Shown: piece after piece, positions 24,234 to 31,852 of the stretch
Position numbering within the stretch: position 1 is the first letter of the stretch
How the letters are laid out: every line of letters begins with the position of its first letter
Source: a bacterium HR16
GTDB lineage: Bacteria > Armatimonadota > HRBIN16
Direction of reading: 5' to 3'
DNA: 34,103 nucleotides
NCBI GenBank assembly: GCA_002898895.1
Contig: BEHS01000006.1
Coordinates: forward strand, 1-34,103
Notes under the pieces: generated by a model
The model's database searches: none
What the model was told of the DNA's origin: nothing
Seen by the model: the letters and a program-made list of their open reading frames with translations, nothing else
Translations under genes and position numbers: made by a program

Positions 24234-24773
24234 ATGGCTGCACCCAAATACCTGCCGCATTATACATACTCTGACTACGTGCAGTGGGAAGGTCGCTGGG
24301 AGCTCATCGACGGCATCCCCTTTGCCATGAGTCCCCAGCCCTCTTTCCGGCATCAGCGCATCTCGCACCATATTGCAGAAGAGCTCGGGCGTGCGCTGGA
24401 AGGTTGCGAGCACTGCCGGGCGGTGTTGCCGGTGGACTGGAAAATCTCCGAAGATACGGTGGTGCAGCCCGACAACATGGTGATATGCGGAGAGGTGACC
24501 ACCGAGGCATATCTGGACAGACCGCCCGTGCTCATCTTTGAGGTGCTCTCGCCGTCCACCGAACAGAAGGACCGTGTGGTGAAAGCGGAACTTTACGCCT
24601 CGCAGGGAGTCAAATACTATGTGCTGGTAGACCCCGACCTCCTGCAGGCGGAAGTGATGGAACTTCAGCACGGGGAGTACCGGTTGCAGGCAACGCTGCA
24701 TGAGGGAACGTGGCGTTTTGACCTCGGCGAGTGCGAGATAGAAGTGGATTTCGCTCGTCTGTGGAGGTTGTGA
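24234..24773 (+). CDS. Uma2-family (DUF820) endonuclease-like protein
   Basis: A 179-residue PD-(D/E)xK-fold protein of the Uma2/DUF820 family. Family signatures are WELIDGIPFAMSPQPS, the VVQPDNMVIC strand with its Asp, LIFEVLSPSTEQKDRVVKAELYA carrying the Glu and Lys of the nuclease-like site, and GVKYYVLVDP. The length is usual. The cellular role of Uma2 proteins is unknown; they are often present in many copies in cyanobacteria and related groups. GGGGGAG precedes the ATG. It lies 12 bases after the BMP lipoprotein gene and may be co-transcribed. Confidence 0.9.
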   Translation: MAAPKYLPHYTYSDYVQWEGRWELIDGIPFAMSPQPSFRHQRISHHIAEELGRALEGCEHCRAVLPVDWKISEDTVVQPDNMVICGEVTTEAYLDRPPVLIFEVLSPSTEQKDRVVKAELYASQGVKYYVLVDPDLLQAEVMELQHGEYRLQATLHEGTWRFDLGECEIEVDFARLWRL

Positions 24774-24804
24774 AGGTCTTAAATGTTTCTTATCACAAAA
24801 AGCG

Positions 24805-24810
24805 TATAAT
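24805..24810 (+). promoter_or_regulatory. Likely -10 box for the STAS-UspA gene
   Basis: A perfect TATAAT 35 bases before the ATG at 24846, in an AT-rich patch. No good -35 box is seen at 16-18 bases upstream. Confidence 0.5.
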
Positions 24811-24845
24811 AAGAGATGCAGAACGCTCTGCAGAGGCGATGAGGC

Positions 24846-25631
24846 ATGATTGTAGAAGCACGCAACGATACGGTCAACCTGCTGGGTGCACTGACCAAGA
24901 ATCACTGGCAAACGATTAAGGCGGCGGCGAACCTGCTGCTGAAGCGAAACCCTGCGGGTATTATCATTAACTGCTCCGGCATCACCGAGTGCACCGAGGA
25001 GGGCGCGGAGACCTTCGCCGACGCGCAGGCGTATATCCAGAAACACGGTGCGCGTATTGTGCTGTGCGACATCCCCGAACACGTGATGGAGGTGCTTCGC
25101 CGGGTGCCGGGGGTGCGCTCGCAGTTACCCGTTGCCTGCACGATGGCGCAGGCGCGCGCCTCGCTGGGATTGCCCAGCGCGTATGAGGCTTCGGAAGCTC
25201 CCGCCGAGAAAATCGTGCTGTTGCCTGTTTGGGAGGGGATGAACGCGCCGTACGCCGCCCAGCACGCCCTGCACATGACCAAGGACCAGCGTGCGGTTCT
25301 GCACATCGTGTACATTCTGCTGGTGCCCCAGAAACTGGCTCTCACGACTCCCATGCCTGAGCAAGAAGAGAGGGCGCACCAGACCTTGACCGAGCTGGAA
25401 GAGATGGCACGGCGCGCCCGGGTGAAGGTGGAAAAGCGTGTGGAGCGCTGTCGCGACCTGGCGCGAGGCATCGTCACTGTGGCGGAACAGGAAAGAGCGA
25501 GCCAGCTGGTTCTGGGAATCACGCCGGGCGACATGGCAGCAGCGAACGGCTTGCTGACCACAGTGTTGCAGAAAGCGCCCTGTGAGGTGCTGGTGGTGCG
25601 CGCCCCGGCAGCGGTAGGGCAGACGGTGTGA
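24846..25631 (+). CDS. STAS-domain / universal-stress-protein fusion
   Basis: A 261-residue fusion of two signalling folds. Residues 1-115 resemble a STAS (anti-sigma antagonist) domain: GIIINCSGITECTEEGAETFADAQAYIQKHGARIVLCDIP, with Ser/Thr at the position phosphorylated in classical antagonists, and the VMEVLRRVPG helix. Residues about 120-255 form a UspA-like domain with EKIVLLPVWEGMN, A..HALHMTKDQRAVLHIVYILL, a long charged helix, SQLVLGITPGD and the ending APCEVLVVRAP. The usual ATP motif G-x2-G-x9-G-S/T is not clear, so nucleotide binding is uncertain. The protein may couple a phosphorylation switch to stress sensing. It has its own TATAAT. Confidence 0.75.
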   Translation: MIVEARNDTVNLLGALTKNHWQTIKAAANLLLKRNPAGIIINCSGITECTEEGAETFADAQAYIQKHGARIVLCDIPEHVMEVLRRVPGVRSQLPVACTMAQARASLGLPSAYEASEAPAEKIVLLPVWEGMNAPYAAQHALHMTKDQRAVLHIVYILLVPQKLALTTPMPEQEERAHQTLTELEEMARRARVKVEKRVERCRDLARGIVTVAEQERASQLVLGITPGDMAAANGLLTTVLQKAPCEVLVVRAPAAVGQTV

Positions 25632-25727
25632 GGCTGCGTCCACTCCCTCCGGCGTTACCTTTTGAGAAGCTTTTTCACATCCAGCCACTCCGCATACAGG
25701 ATGGGTATCTGGCGCCGCTTGGCTCCC

Positions 25728-26879
25728 TTACATCTTGACAGATACTTGCCAGAGCTTGTCGGGTTCGCTGAAGTAGTAAATCTCCTTTTTGCTGTCCCAC
25801 TGCAGGTTCATGATACCGTCCTGATCTCTCAGGATAACAACATCCTGCTTTCCTTCCCGGTGCACCCAGTGAAGCGCATGAGGAGGGCGTGTGTTTACTC
25901 CAAGCTCGACGGGGGGTGGCAGGTTCGATTCGGAAACGGTGTACAGCAGCCCATCCCCACCAGGGCACCAGCACAGTTCCATGGCTACCCGTCCCACGTC
26001 GAGTTGCACAGACGGCGTTTTGGGGTTGCTTAGCGGGTAGATGTAGAGATGCGTTCCAAAAGTAAAAGCAACCGCTTTGGAGTCCGGAGATACACCCCAA
26101 CCACGAATTCGGTTAGTACTACCCGGCGCGAGCGGTGGGTGAATCCATTTGACTTCTGAACCATCGGGAGAGACGACTCCCAACCTGTTAGATGAGGCTA
26201 CCAGCAGCCATCGCCCATCTGGTGTCCATCGCACCGAATGAACCCGCGGCTGCCTCAGGTCTTTGCCCACCCTCTCCTCAAGAATAGTTCTCGGAGCCGT
26301 GCCCGGTTCCGATAATCTAGCAACCATCAGAAGCCTGCGGGTATCCACAAGAGGTTGAGAGAAGTTATACGTTAACTTCACATCCACCCCCTTAATATAG
26401 GCCAGCTGCCCACCATCCGGCGACCAGGAAACGTCAAGGATGTAGGGAGCACGGTCAACGGTATACGCTTTTCCCAACTTGAGGTCTAAGACTACAAGTT
26501 CCATTTGTAAGCCCAAAGATGAGGCTTTGCGCTCCTCCAGAGGCAGCGTTCTGATGAAAGCAACGCAGGGCAGCGAAGGGGACCAGGTAACACCGTGCGC
26601 CTCACATCTTGAAGAGGGGGGCTGAAAGAGTTGTAGCCGTTCCTGCTTGCCTGTTTCAAGGTAAAGTCTTTTTACGCCGCCAGCAGTAGAAAAGATAATC
26701 TGCTTTCCATCAGGAGATACGGAAAAACCACGCCAATTCCCCACGCAGATGTCCTTCACCACCAGGCGCCTGTCTACAACGGTTGGCGGGCCACTGTTAT
26801 TCGCCTTTAGCACAAGCCAGAGGACAACGCCTGCTACCCCAAGTAGCGATAGCCAAATTAATCTTGCGAGGGTAGACAT
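25728..26879 (-). CDS. Membrane-anchored TolB-like beta-propeller protein
   Basis: A 383-residue protein with one N-terminal membrane segment (LIWLSLLGVAGVVLWLVL) and a large extracytoplasmic part made of WD/PD40-type repeats: FSVSPDGKQIIFS, VTWSPSLPCVAFI, VSWSPDGGQLAYI, VRWTPDGRWLLVA, WGVSPDSKAVAFTF and WCPGGDGLLYTV. That is the pattern of a six- to seven-bladed TolB-like propeller, likely a binding or scaffold protein rather than an enzyme. It is less GC-rich than its neighbours, which may point to a newer acquisition. No operon partner is evident. Its function cannot be inferred further. Confidence 0.82.
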   Translation of the reverse strand: MSTLARLIWLSLLGVAGVVLWLVLKANNSGPPTVVDRRLVVKDICVGNWRGFSVSPDGKQIIFSTAGGVKRLYLETGKQERLQLFQPPSSRCEAHGVTWSPSLPCVAFIRTLPLEERKASSLGLQMELVVLDLKLGKAYTVDRAPYILDVSWSPDGGQLAYIKGVDVKLTYNFSQPLVDTRRLLMVARLSEPGTAPRTILEERVGKDLRQPRVHSVRWTPDGRWLLVASSNRLGVVSPDGSEVKWIHPPLAPGSTNRIRGWGVSPDSKAVAFTFGTHLYIYPLSNPKTPSVQLDVGRVAMELCWCPGGDGLLYTVSESNLPPPVELGVNTRPPHALHWVHREGKQDVVILRDQDGIMNLQWDSKKEIYYFSEPDKLWQVSVKM

Positions 26880-26934
26880 TCTCAGTGTCCCCTCCCGACG
26901 GAAGATGTCAATCTATTGCCAGCAAAAGCTCTGC

Positions 26935-27774
26935 CTATTTCCTCCCCTTACACAAAGGAAGCAAGCTCATCTGTCGTTTCTCAAACACCGCTACCTCGCG
27001 GAAGCCGATGTCCCACGCCATGCGCACCGCGTCCAGCAGGTAATGCGCTAATTCGTCGGGGTGGTGGGCGTCGGAGCCGAAGGTAATCAACCTGCCGCCG
27101 CGCTCGTAGTACCACTCCAGCGTCTGTCGGCAGGGGTAAAAGTCGCGGGCATCCTGTCGCAGTCCGGCGGTGTTTATCTCCAGCACCGTGCCCTTTTCCA
27201 CCATCAGGTCAAACAGCGTGAACAGCAGGTCGCGATAGGGTTGAGGGTCAAACGCGCCGAAGCGGGGCACTCCGCGCCGTTTGGCATACTCCAGATGCCC
27301 CACGATGTCGATTAAGCCGCTCTCTACCGAGTGCAACACTTCCTCGTAGTAGCGGGTATATGCCTCACGTGCGGTGGGGAAACGCTCCACGTACTCTTCA
27401 GTCATAATCATTCGGGCATCTACGTAGTGTACGCACCCCAGCACGTAGTCGAAAGGATACTGACTGAGCCACACACGCACATCCGGCTCGAACCACTGCT
27501 GGTAGTCTATCTCCACACCCGCGCGGATGCGCAGTCGCCCTCTGAACAGGTCGCGCACGTAGGCGATGTCGTCCATGAACAGGTCGTAGTCGAAGTATTC
27601 CACCACGGGGTCGTTGGGGTCGAAGTCCTTGTGCTCGGTGAAGCCGATCTCGTCCAGCCCCAGAGCCATCGCGCGGGCGCAGTGTTCCAGCATCGTCGCA
27701 CGCCCATCGTGCGACAGGAAGGTGTGCACCTGATAGTCTACCTTTGTATATTCCGCCTTGCTACTCCAGCCCAT
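26935..27774 (-). CDS. PHP-domain histidinol-phosphatase-like protein
   Basis: A metal-dependent phosphoesterase of the PHP family, HisK (histidinol phosphatase) type. From ATG 27774 it has 279 residues; an upstream in-frame GTG at 27780 is equally possible. Motifs in order: DYQVHTFLSHDGR (first metal His), EIGFTEHKDF, RAGVEIDY, DYVLGCVHYVD, DIVGHLEYAKR, LEINTAGLR and ITFGSDAHHPDEL. These are the conserved metal ligands of HisK-like PHP enzymes. The start overlaps the end of the upstream gene by about 14-20 bases, so translational coupling is likely. No other his genes are in the window, and PHP enzymes of this type can also act on other phosphates. Confidence 0.88.
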   Translation of the reverse strand: MGWSSKAEYTKVDYQVHTFLSHDGRATMLEHCARAMALGLDEIGFTEHKDFDPNDPVVEYFDYDLFMDDIAYVRDLFRGRLRIRAGVEIDYQQWFEPDVRVWLSQYPFDYVLGCVHYVDARMIMTEEYVERFPTAREAYTRYYEEVLHSVESGLIDIVGHLEYAKRRGVPRFGAFDPQPYRDLLFTLFDLMVEKGTVLEINTAGLRQDARDFYPCRQTLEWYYERGGRLITFGSDAHHPDELAHYLLDAVRMAWDIGFREVAVFEKRQMSLLPLCKGRK

Positions 27775-28249
27775 TGACACTTATTCCCTCAACATCGATC
27801 ACGCGCCATTTTTCAGCAGGAAACACCAGCCACTTGCGAGCAGGCTCCTTGCGCAGTTTGACCTGAATATCTGTCGGCTCATGGCGGCTGACCAATCCCT
27901 GCTCTTCCCACCACGCCTCCACGCGCATATTGACCGTTGCCTCTTTGCCGATAATGTTAATGACCGGGGCGGTATAGCGGACATGCGGACGGATGCCGCG
28001 ACGAAACGCCGACGCCAGTTCGATGCGCAGCCGTTCGGGTGAGTAGCCAAAGGCGTCGAAATCGCTGGAGATAGCATCCATCAGCGTGTTGAGATCACGT
28101 CCTTCTATCGCCTGGCGGATTTCCTCCAGCCGATTTCGTACCACTTGCTCTTCGGGCGGGGCGGGTGTCGCCGCGATGCGCCACATCGCCAGCAGCGCAG
28201 CTATCAGCACCGTTGCCCCGGAGATAGCCAACCAGGTGGACCGCTTCAT
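27761..28249 (-). CDS. Small membrane-anchored unknown protein
   Basis: A 162-residue protein with an N-terminal membrane anchor (WLAISGATVLIAALLAMW) and an exported domain of about 130 residues. That domain begins with a charged helix (VRNRLEEIRQAIEGRDLNTLMDAIS) and continues into beta strands (RPHVRYTAPVINIIGKEATVNMRVEAWW), an arrangement like NTF2/SnoaL-type cone folds often called DUF4440-like. No catalytic residues stand out. It overlaps the PHP phosphatase gene and so heads a two-gene unit. Function unknown. Confidence 0.78.
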   Translation of the reverse strand: MKRSTWLAISGATVLIAALLAMWRIAATPAPPEEQVVRNRLEEIRQAIEGRDLNTLMDAISSDFDAFGYSPERLRIELASAFRRGIRPHVRYTAPVINIIGKEATVNMRVEAWWEEQGLVSRHEPTDIQVKLRKEPARKWLVFPAEKWRVIDVEGISVNGLE

Positions 28250-28324
28250 TCCGCTCCCTCTCGCAGGTCAATGCTGCTGAGATTATACCGAAAACAGCCG
28301 ACTATAGCCAACCGGTGGGTTGCA

Positions 28325-28353
28325 TTGGGGTAATTAAGCGGTTAATATATAGT
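28325..28353 (+). promoter_or_regulatory. Promoter of the Clp1-like kinase gene
   Basis: TTGGGG, 17 bases, TATAGT, in an AT-rich patch 20 bases before the ATG. GGGGAG (28359-28364) is the ribosome binding site. Confidence 0.5.
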
Positions 28354-28373
28354 AGACTGGGGAGCGTTACGCA

Positions 28374-29453
28374 ATGATAAGCGAATCGCAAAAGCAAAGC
28401 CCTGAATGGGAACAGGCGTTACAGACGCTGGCAGCACAGCGGGCACGTGTGATGGTGTTAGGGGCGCGGGATGTGGGCAAGACCACTTTCACCGCGCTGC
28501 TGGCGAACCGCCAGCTCGCCCATGGTATCCGCGTGGCGGTGGTGGACGCCGACGTGGGGCAGTCGGAGATTGGGCCGCCTACCACCATCGGCGTGGGGCT
28601 GGTGGAAGTGCCGGTGCCCACTTTGCACGCGGTTGTGCCGATGGCTATCTACTTCGTTGGCTCGAACACGCCGCGTGGAAGGATGCTGGAGACGGTGAAC
28701 GGCGTGCGCGCGATGGTGGCGAAAGCTCAGGATGCGGGAGCGGAGTCGGTCATCGTGGATACTACCGGCTTCGTCAGCGGTGCGGCGGCGCGTCGTCTGA
28801 AATGTGCGAAGGTGGAAGCGGTGCGCCCGCAGTTTGTGGTTGCCATCCAGCGCAAGGACGAGATGGAGCACCTTTTGCGACCACTGGAGCGACGCAATCT
28901 GCGCCTTATCCGCCTGCCTGTGCCGGAGACCGTCGTGCTGAAGTCGCCGGAGATGCGCCAGCAGAGACGGGTGATGCGGTTCTTTCGCTATTTTCAAGAT
29001 GCCCGTCTGCACACGTTCGCTCTGTCCGATGTCGCCTGCGAGGGCACGTGGTTCAACACCGGCACACCGCTGGAGTGGAACGAAATCCACTTTCTGCAGG
29101 AGACCCTGCGCTCGCGCGTGTTCTGGGCGGAGCGCACGACAGAGCATCTCTTCGTGATTACCGACAAGGTGGTGGATGAGCGCGCTCTGGTGATTGTAGA
29201 AGAAACCTTCCGCGTCGCGCATGTGACGACGGCAGGGGTACATCGCTTTGTTAAGCTGTTGCTGGGACTGCTCAACGCGGAAGGTGAGTGCCTGGCGATA
29301 GGTATTCTGGAGCGTATCGACTTTGTCAACCGCACCATCACCGTGCGCACTCCGTTGCGGGACGCCTCCGGTGTGGCTATCCTGCGCTTCGGCGGTTTGA
29401 ACGTGCGCCCTGATGGGAAGGAAATTGGCATGGTGAAACCCGGTGAGATTTAG
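28374..29453 (+). CDS. Clp1/Grc3-type polynucleotide 5'-kinase-like protein
   Basis: A 359-residue P-loop protein of the Clp1/Grc3 (CLP1_P) family, whose known members phosphorylate RNA or DNA 5'-hydroxyl ends. The Walker A is GARDVGKTT (residues 30-38). It is followed by the family's second motif DADVGQSEIGPPTTIG (clasp/Walker B region) and DTTGFVSGAAARRLK. After about 220 residues a C-terminal beta domain follows (CLAIGILERIDFVNRTITVRTPL). Such kinases are best known in eukaryotes and archaea and occur in scattered thermophilic bacteria. RNA repair or tRNA processing is a possible role. It is followed 9 bases later by an NTP_transf_5 gene, suggesting an operon. Confidence 0.85.
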   Translation: MISESQKQSPEWEQALQTLAAQRARVMVLGARDVGKTTFTALLANRQLAHGIRVAVVDADVGQSEIGPPTTIGVGLVEVPVPTLHAVVPMAIYFVGSNTPRGRMLETVNGVRAMVAKAQDAGAESVIVDTTGFVSGAAARRLKCAKVEAVRPQFVVAIQRKDEMEHLLRPLERRNLRLIRLPVPETVVLKSPEMRQQRRVMRFFRYFQDARLHTFALSDVACEGTWFNTGTPLEWNEIHFLQETLRSRVFWAERTTEHLFVITDKVVDERALVIVEETFRVAHVTTAGVHRFVKLLLGLLNAEGECLAIGILERIDFVNRTITVRTPLRDASGVAILRFGGLNVRPDGKEIGMVKPGEI

Positions 29454-29462
29454 AGGCACAAG

Positions 29463-30530
29463 GTGAGGGGAGATATGTTCGCTGCAGGTCTGCATGGTGA
29501 CTGCTGCACTCTGCTGCATCAGGCGATAGGTACATGGTGTCAGGGGAAGTCTGTTGCCTGGCAGGGGATGGACGACGAGCTGTGGGAAGCACTCGCTGAA
29601 GAGGCTCGCCTGCACGGCGTGTCGGGGTTGCTGTATACCCTTCTGCCGGATGACGTTCCTGCCGCGGTTCGGGATACCTTACGCTCTGACTATCAGAACC
29701 AGCTGGCAGCCAACGTGCTGTATATGCAGAAGCTGGCGCAAATTGTGCCTGCGCTGAAAAACGCGGGTGTGCGATTTGCGGTGGTGAAGGGCGCGGCTTT
29801 GCTGGCGACGGCCTACCCGGACATGGGCACGAGGGCGATGAAAGATATCGACCTGCTGGTGCACCCCGAGGACGCGAACATCCTGAAGCCGGTGATGCAG
29901 CAACTGGGCTGGCAGGAGGAGGATGAAGACATCGCCGGCAAGCACTTTGGCGAGCGTTACCGTGCGGAAACCTCGTTTACCCGTCGGGAAGGCTCGCTGA
30001 TGCTTCGTGCAGAGGCGCATCTGGATGTGCCCGGCTTCTATCCGCGTTCGCGTGGAGCAATCTGGCAAAAGGTCACATCCGTTTGCGTAGCGGGTATAGA
30101 CGAGATGCCCGTGCTCAGCGTGCCTGCGCACCTGAATTACCTGTGCACCCATTTTTACTATCATCACTGCGGACAGGGGCTCAAGTGGCTGGTAGATGTG
30201 GCGTTGCTGGTGTCGCAGGTGCGCTCATGGCACGATGTGGTGGTGGACGCCTATGAGTTCGGCACGACGCGCCCGGTGCATCTTGCCCTGTACGATGTGG
30301 CAAAGTGCCTCCATGTGCCGGTTCCTCAGCATATCGTGGAGACGTTACGCTTCCTGCCGATGCCACTCAGCCTGCGTTTGCTGTTTGAGCTGTGCAAGCG
30401 ACCGTCTCTGCACTACCTGGGTATCCGCCTGCTGGACATTTACCGCGCGCCAAACTGGCACACCCGTTTGGGGTATATCTGGCGCAAGCTCACCGCCCCT
30501 CGCTGGCGGCGTCTCTCCCGTTGCGAATAG
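29463..30530 (+). CDS. NTP_transf_5-family nucleotidyltransferase-like protein
   Basis: A 355-residue protein of the uncharacterised nucleotidyltransferase family NTP_transf_5. The signature is VRFAVVKGAALLATAYPDMGTRAMKDIDLLVHPED near residues 103-137: a KGAALL helix followed by the R-x-M-x-D-I-D-L-L-V acidic pair that would bind metal and nucleotide. Then come helical regions with HLNYLCTHFYYH and LKWLVDVALL. Start choice is uncertain: GTG 29463 as in the track, or ATG 29475, which lies too close to GAGGGGAG. Family members are often near polysaccharide or capsule genes; here it follows a polynucleotide kinase. The substrate is unknown. Confidence 0.82.
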   Translation: MRGDMFAAGLHGDCCTLLHQAIGTWCQGKSVAWQGMDDELWEALAEEARLHGVSGLLYTLLPDDVPAAVRDTLRSDYQNQLAANVLYMQKLAQIVPALKNAGVRFAVVKGAALLATAYPDMGTRAMKDIDLLVHPEDANILKPVMQQLGWQEEDEDIAGKHFGERYRAETSFTRREGSLMLRAEAHLDVPGFYPRSRGAIWQKVTSVCVAGIDEMPVLSVPAHLNYLCTHFYYHHCGQGLKWLVDVALLVSQVRSWHDVVVDAYEFGTTRPVHLALYDVAKCLHVPVPQHIVETLRFLPMPLSLRLLFELCKRPSLHYLGIRLLDIYRAPNWHTRLGYIWRKLTAPRWRRLSRCE

Positions 30531-30549
30531 TGGGACGACGTGTTATACT
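30521..30549 (+). promoter_or_regulatory. Promoter of the small gene at 30589
   Basis: TTGCGA, 17 bases, TATACT. The -35 box overlaps the last codons of the preceding gene; the -10 box lies 39 bases before the GTG start. Confidence 0.6.
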
Positions 30550-30588
30550 CTAATACACAGATAGCCTTTCTAAAGGGGATTACGCGGC

Positions 30589-30918
30589 GTGGACCTGCAG
30601 ACATTTAAGGAACTGGTTTATCATGAGTTCGGTGATCATCTGGAGCATGCCACCCCTGCCAACGTGCGCGAGTTTTTAGACAGGCTGCAGATGCAGGAGA
30701 TGGCGAGTAGATTGCCGGGTGAGCGGTTCGAAATCCATGAGACCGGCACTACCTATGAGGAGATTATCAAGGATTTCTTCGCCCGCGTGCTGGAAATGCC
30801 TCGCGATGACGCGATTATTTTGCTGTGGACGCTGGCAATAGACCTCGCTTTCGCCGCCGTAGAACATCAGTACGCCGAGTACTTTGCCTCCCTGTTCAAG
30901 GATTTGGATCAGTACTAA
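30589..30918 (+). CDS. Small unknown soluble protein
   Basis: A 109-residue acidic, mainly helical protein starting at GTG 30589, with AAAGGGG about 11 bases upstream and its own promoter. I recognise no family. The segments YEEIIKDFFARVLEMPRDDA and ILLWTLAIDLAFAAVEHQYAEYFASLF are amphipathic helices that could form a bundle. There is no signal peptide and no metal or catalytic motif. The stand-alone promoter and clean frame support a real gene. Confidence 0.72.
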   Translation: MDLQTFKELVYHEFGDHLEHATPANVREFLDRLQMQEMASRLPGERFEIHETGTTYEEIIKDFFARVLEMPRDDAIILLWTLAIDLAFAAVEHQYAEYFASLFKDLDQY

Positions 30919-30946
30919 CACTACAAACAACGCCCACCGCCTCATT

Positions 30947-31005
30947 GGAGGGCCGCGCTCCGTCGCGACCAGAAATGGACGGCTCGGCAGGAGCCTCGCC
31001 CGCCC
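30947..31005. repeat. Palindromic intergenic repeat, copy D (inverted)
   Basis: Contains GCTCCGTCGCGACC and GGACGGCTCGGC followed by GGAGCCTCGCCC: the same family as copy A in opposite orientation. It lies in the 230-base gap between the small gene and the LON-domain gene. Confidence 0.7.
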
Positions 31006-31065
31006 AAGAATGGGCATTGACAGACCACTCAGTCTCATACTTTTGTGGCATGTGTCCTGCACCTC

Positions 31066-31095
31066 TTGCACTGGATGAGCGTCGCAGGGTACACT
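31066..31095 (+). promoter_or_regulatory. Promoter of the LON-domain gene
   Basis: TTGCAC, 18 bases, TACACT, 53 bases before the ATG at 31149. Moderate match. Confidence 0.5.
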
Positions 31096-31148
31096 CTATG
31101 CGTGATAAACACCAAATGCAGGCAATATAACTATCGAGGAGTCTTTGT

Positions 31149-31835
31149 ATGGAACCGCTGGTAACGTTGCCGCTGTTTCCGTTACATGCTGTCTTGTTTC
31201 CGGGGATGCCGTTGCCCCTGCATGTCTTTGAGGAACGCTACCGCCAGATGATGCGCATGGTGCTGGAGCAAGACCGGCAGTTTGGGGTAGTGCTTATTCG
31301 GGAAGGCAAAGAGGTGGGCGGACCGGCGGTACCCTACCAATGGGGCACTCTTGCCCGTATTACCGCCCTGCAAAACCTGCCCGACGGCAGTATGAACCTC
31401 TGGACGGTGGGCGAGCAACGTTTCCGCATTGTGGAGATTATCCAGCATGAACCGTTCATGGTAGCAAAGGTCATGCTTCTGCCCGATGTGTGCGATGGTT
31501 GTGAACAGCGCACTCTACCTGTAGTGCACCGCGCTACCGACCGGTTGGAACAGTATGTACGCTTGCTGTTCAGCCCGGAGGGTGGCAGGCATTTTGTGGT
31601 AGAACTTCCTCACAATCCCCGCGTCTTAGCCAACACCATCGGCGCCATCCTTCAGGTTCCCCTGATACAGAAGCAGAAGCTGCTAGAGATGGACGACGTG
31701 GTACAGCGTCTGGAGGCAGGGCTGATGTTGCTGGAGGAAGAGATAGATAGACTGCTTCTGAAAGCGGCGGAGAAGTCGGTGGCGACGGCGGTTCATCCCT
31801 TCCGCCCCGAGGAGAAGGTGGTTTCGCGCAATTAG
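31149..31835 (+). CDS. LON substrate-binding-domain protein
   Basis: A 228-residue stand-alone version of the N-terminal domain of Lon protease. The opening LPLFPLHAVLFPGMPLPLHVFEERYRQMM is the family signature, followed by FGVVLIREGKEVGG, the G..A.I..L..LPDGS.NL strand and a helical bundle at the end. There is no ATPase or protease domain, so it is not Lon itself. Such proteins may bind unfolded substrates or partner proteins; their role in bacteria is poorly known. TCGAGGAG precedes the ATG. It is followed 17 bases later by the isocitrate dehydrogenase gene and probably shares its promoter. Confidence 0.9.
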   Translation: MEPLVTLPLFPLHAVLFPGMPLPLHVFEERYRQMMRMVLEQDRQFGVVLIREGKEVGGPAVPYQWGTLARITALQNLPDGSMNLWTVGEQRFRIVEIIQHEPFMVAKVMLLPDVCDGCEQRTLPVVHRATDRLEQYVRLLFSPEGGRHFVVELPHNPRVLANTIGAILQVPLIQKQKLLEMDDVVQRLEAGLMLLEEEIDRLLLKAAEKSVATAVHPFRPEEKVVSRN

Positions 31836-31852
31836 AGCGGAGGTGCCCTCGG

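Noticed and set aside
23211-25082. 623-residue minus-strand ORF
   Set aside because: Runs antisense across three well-supported genes (BMP lipoprotein, Uma2, STAS-UspA); composition is a GC-rich shadow.
25655-25727. Minus-strand frame ending ...PILYAEWLDVKKLLKR
   Set aside because: It looks protein-like but is only about 25-35 codons long, has no start or ribosome binding site, and overlaps the end of the beta-propeller gene. A chance frame or a small remnant cannot be told apart.
28458-29615. 385-residue minus-strand ORF
   Set aside because: Antisense to the Clp1-like gene; no domain recognised.
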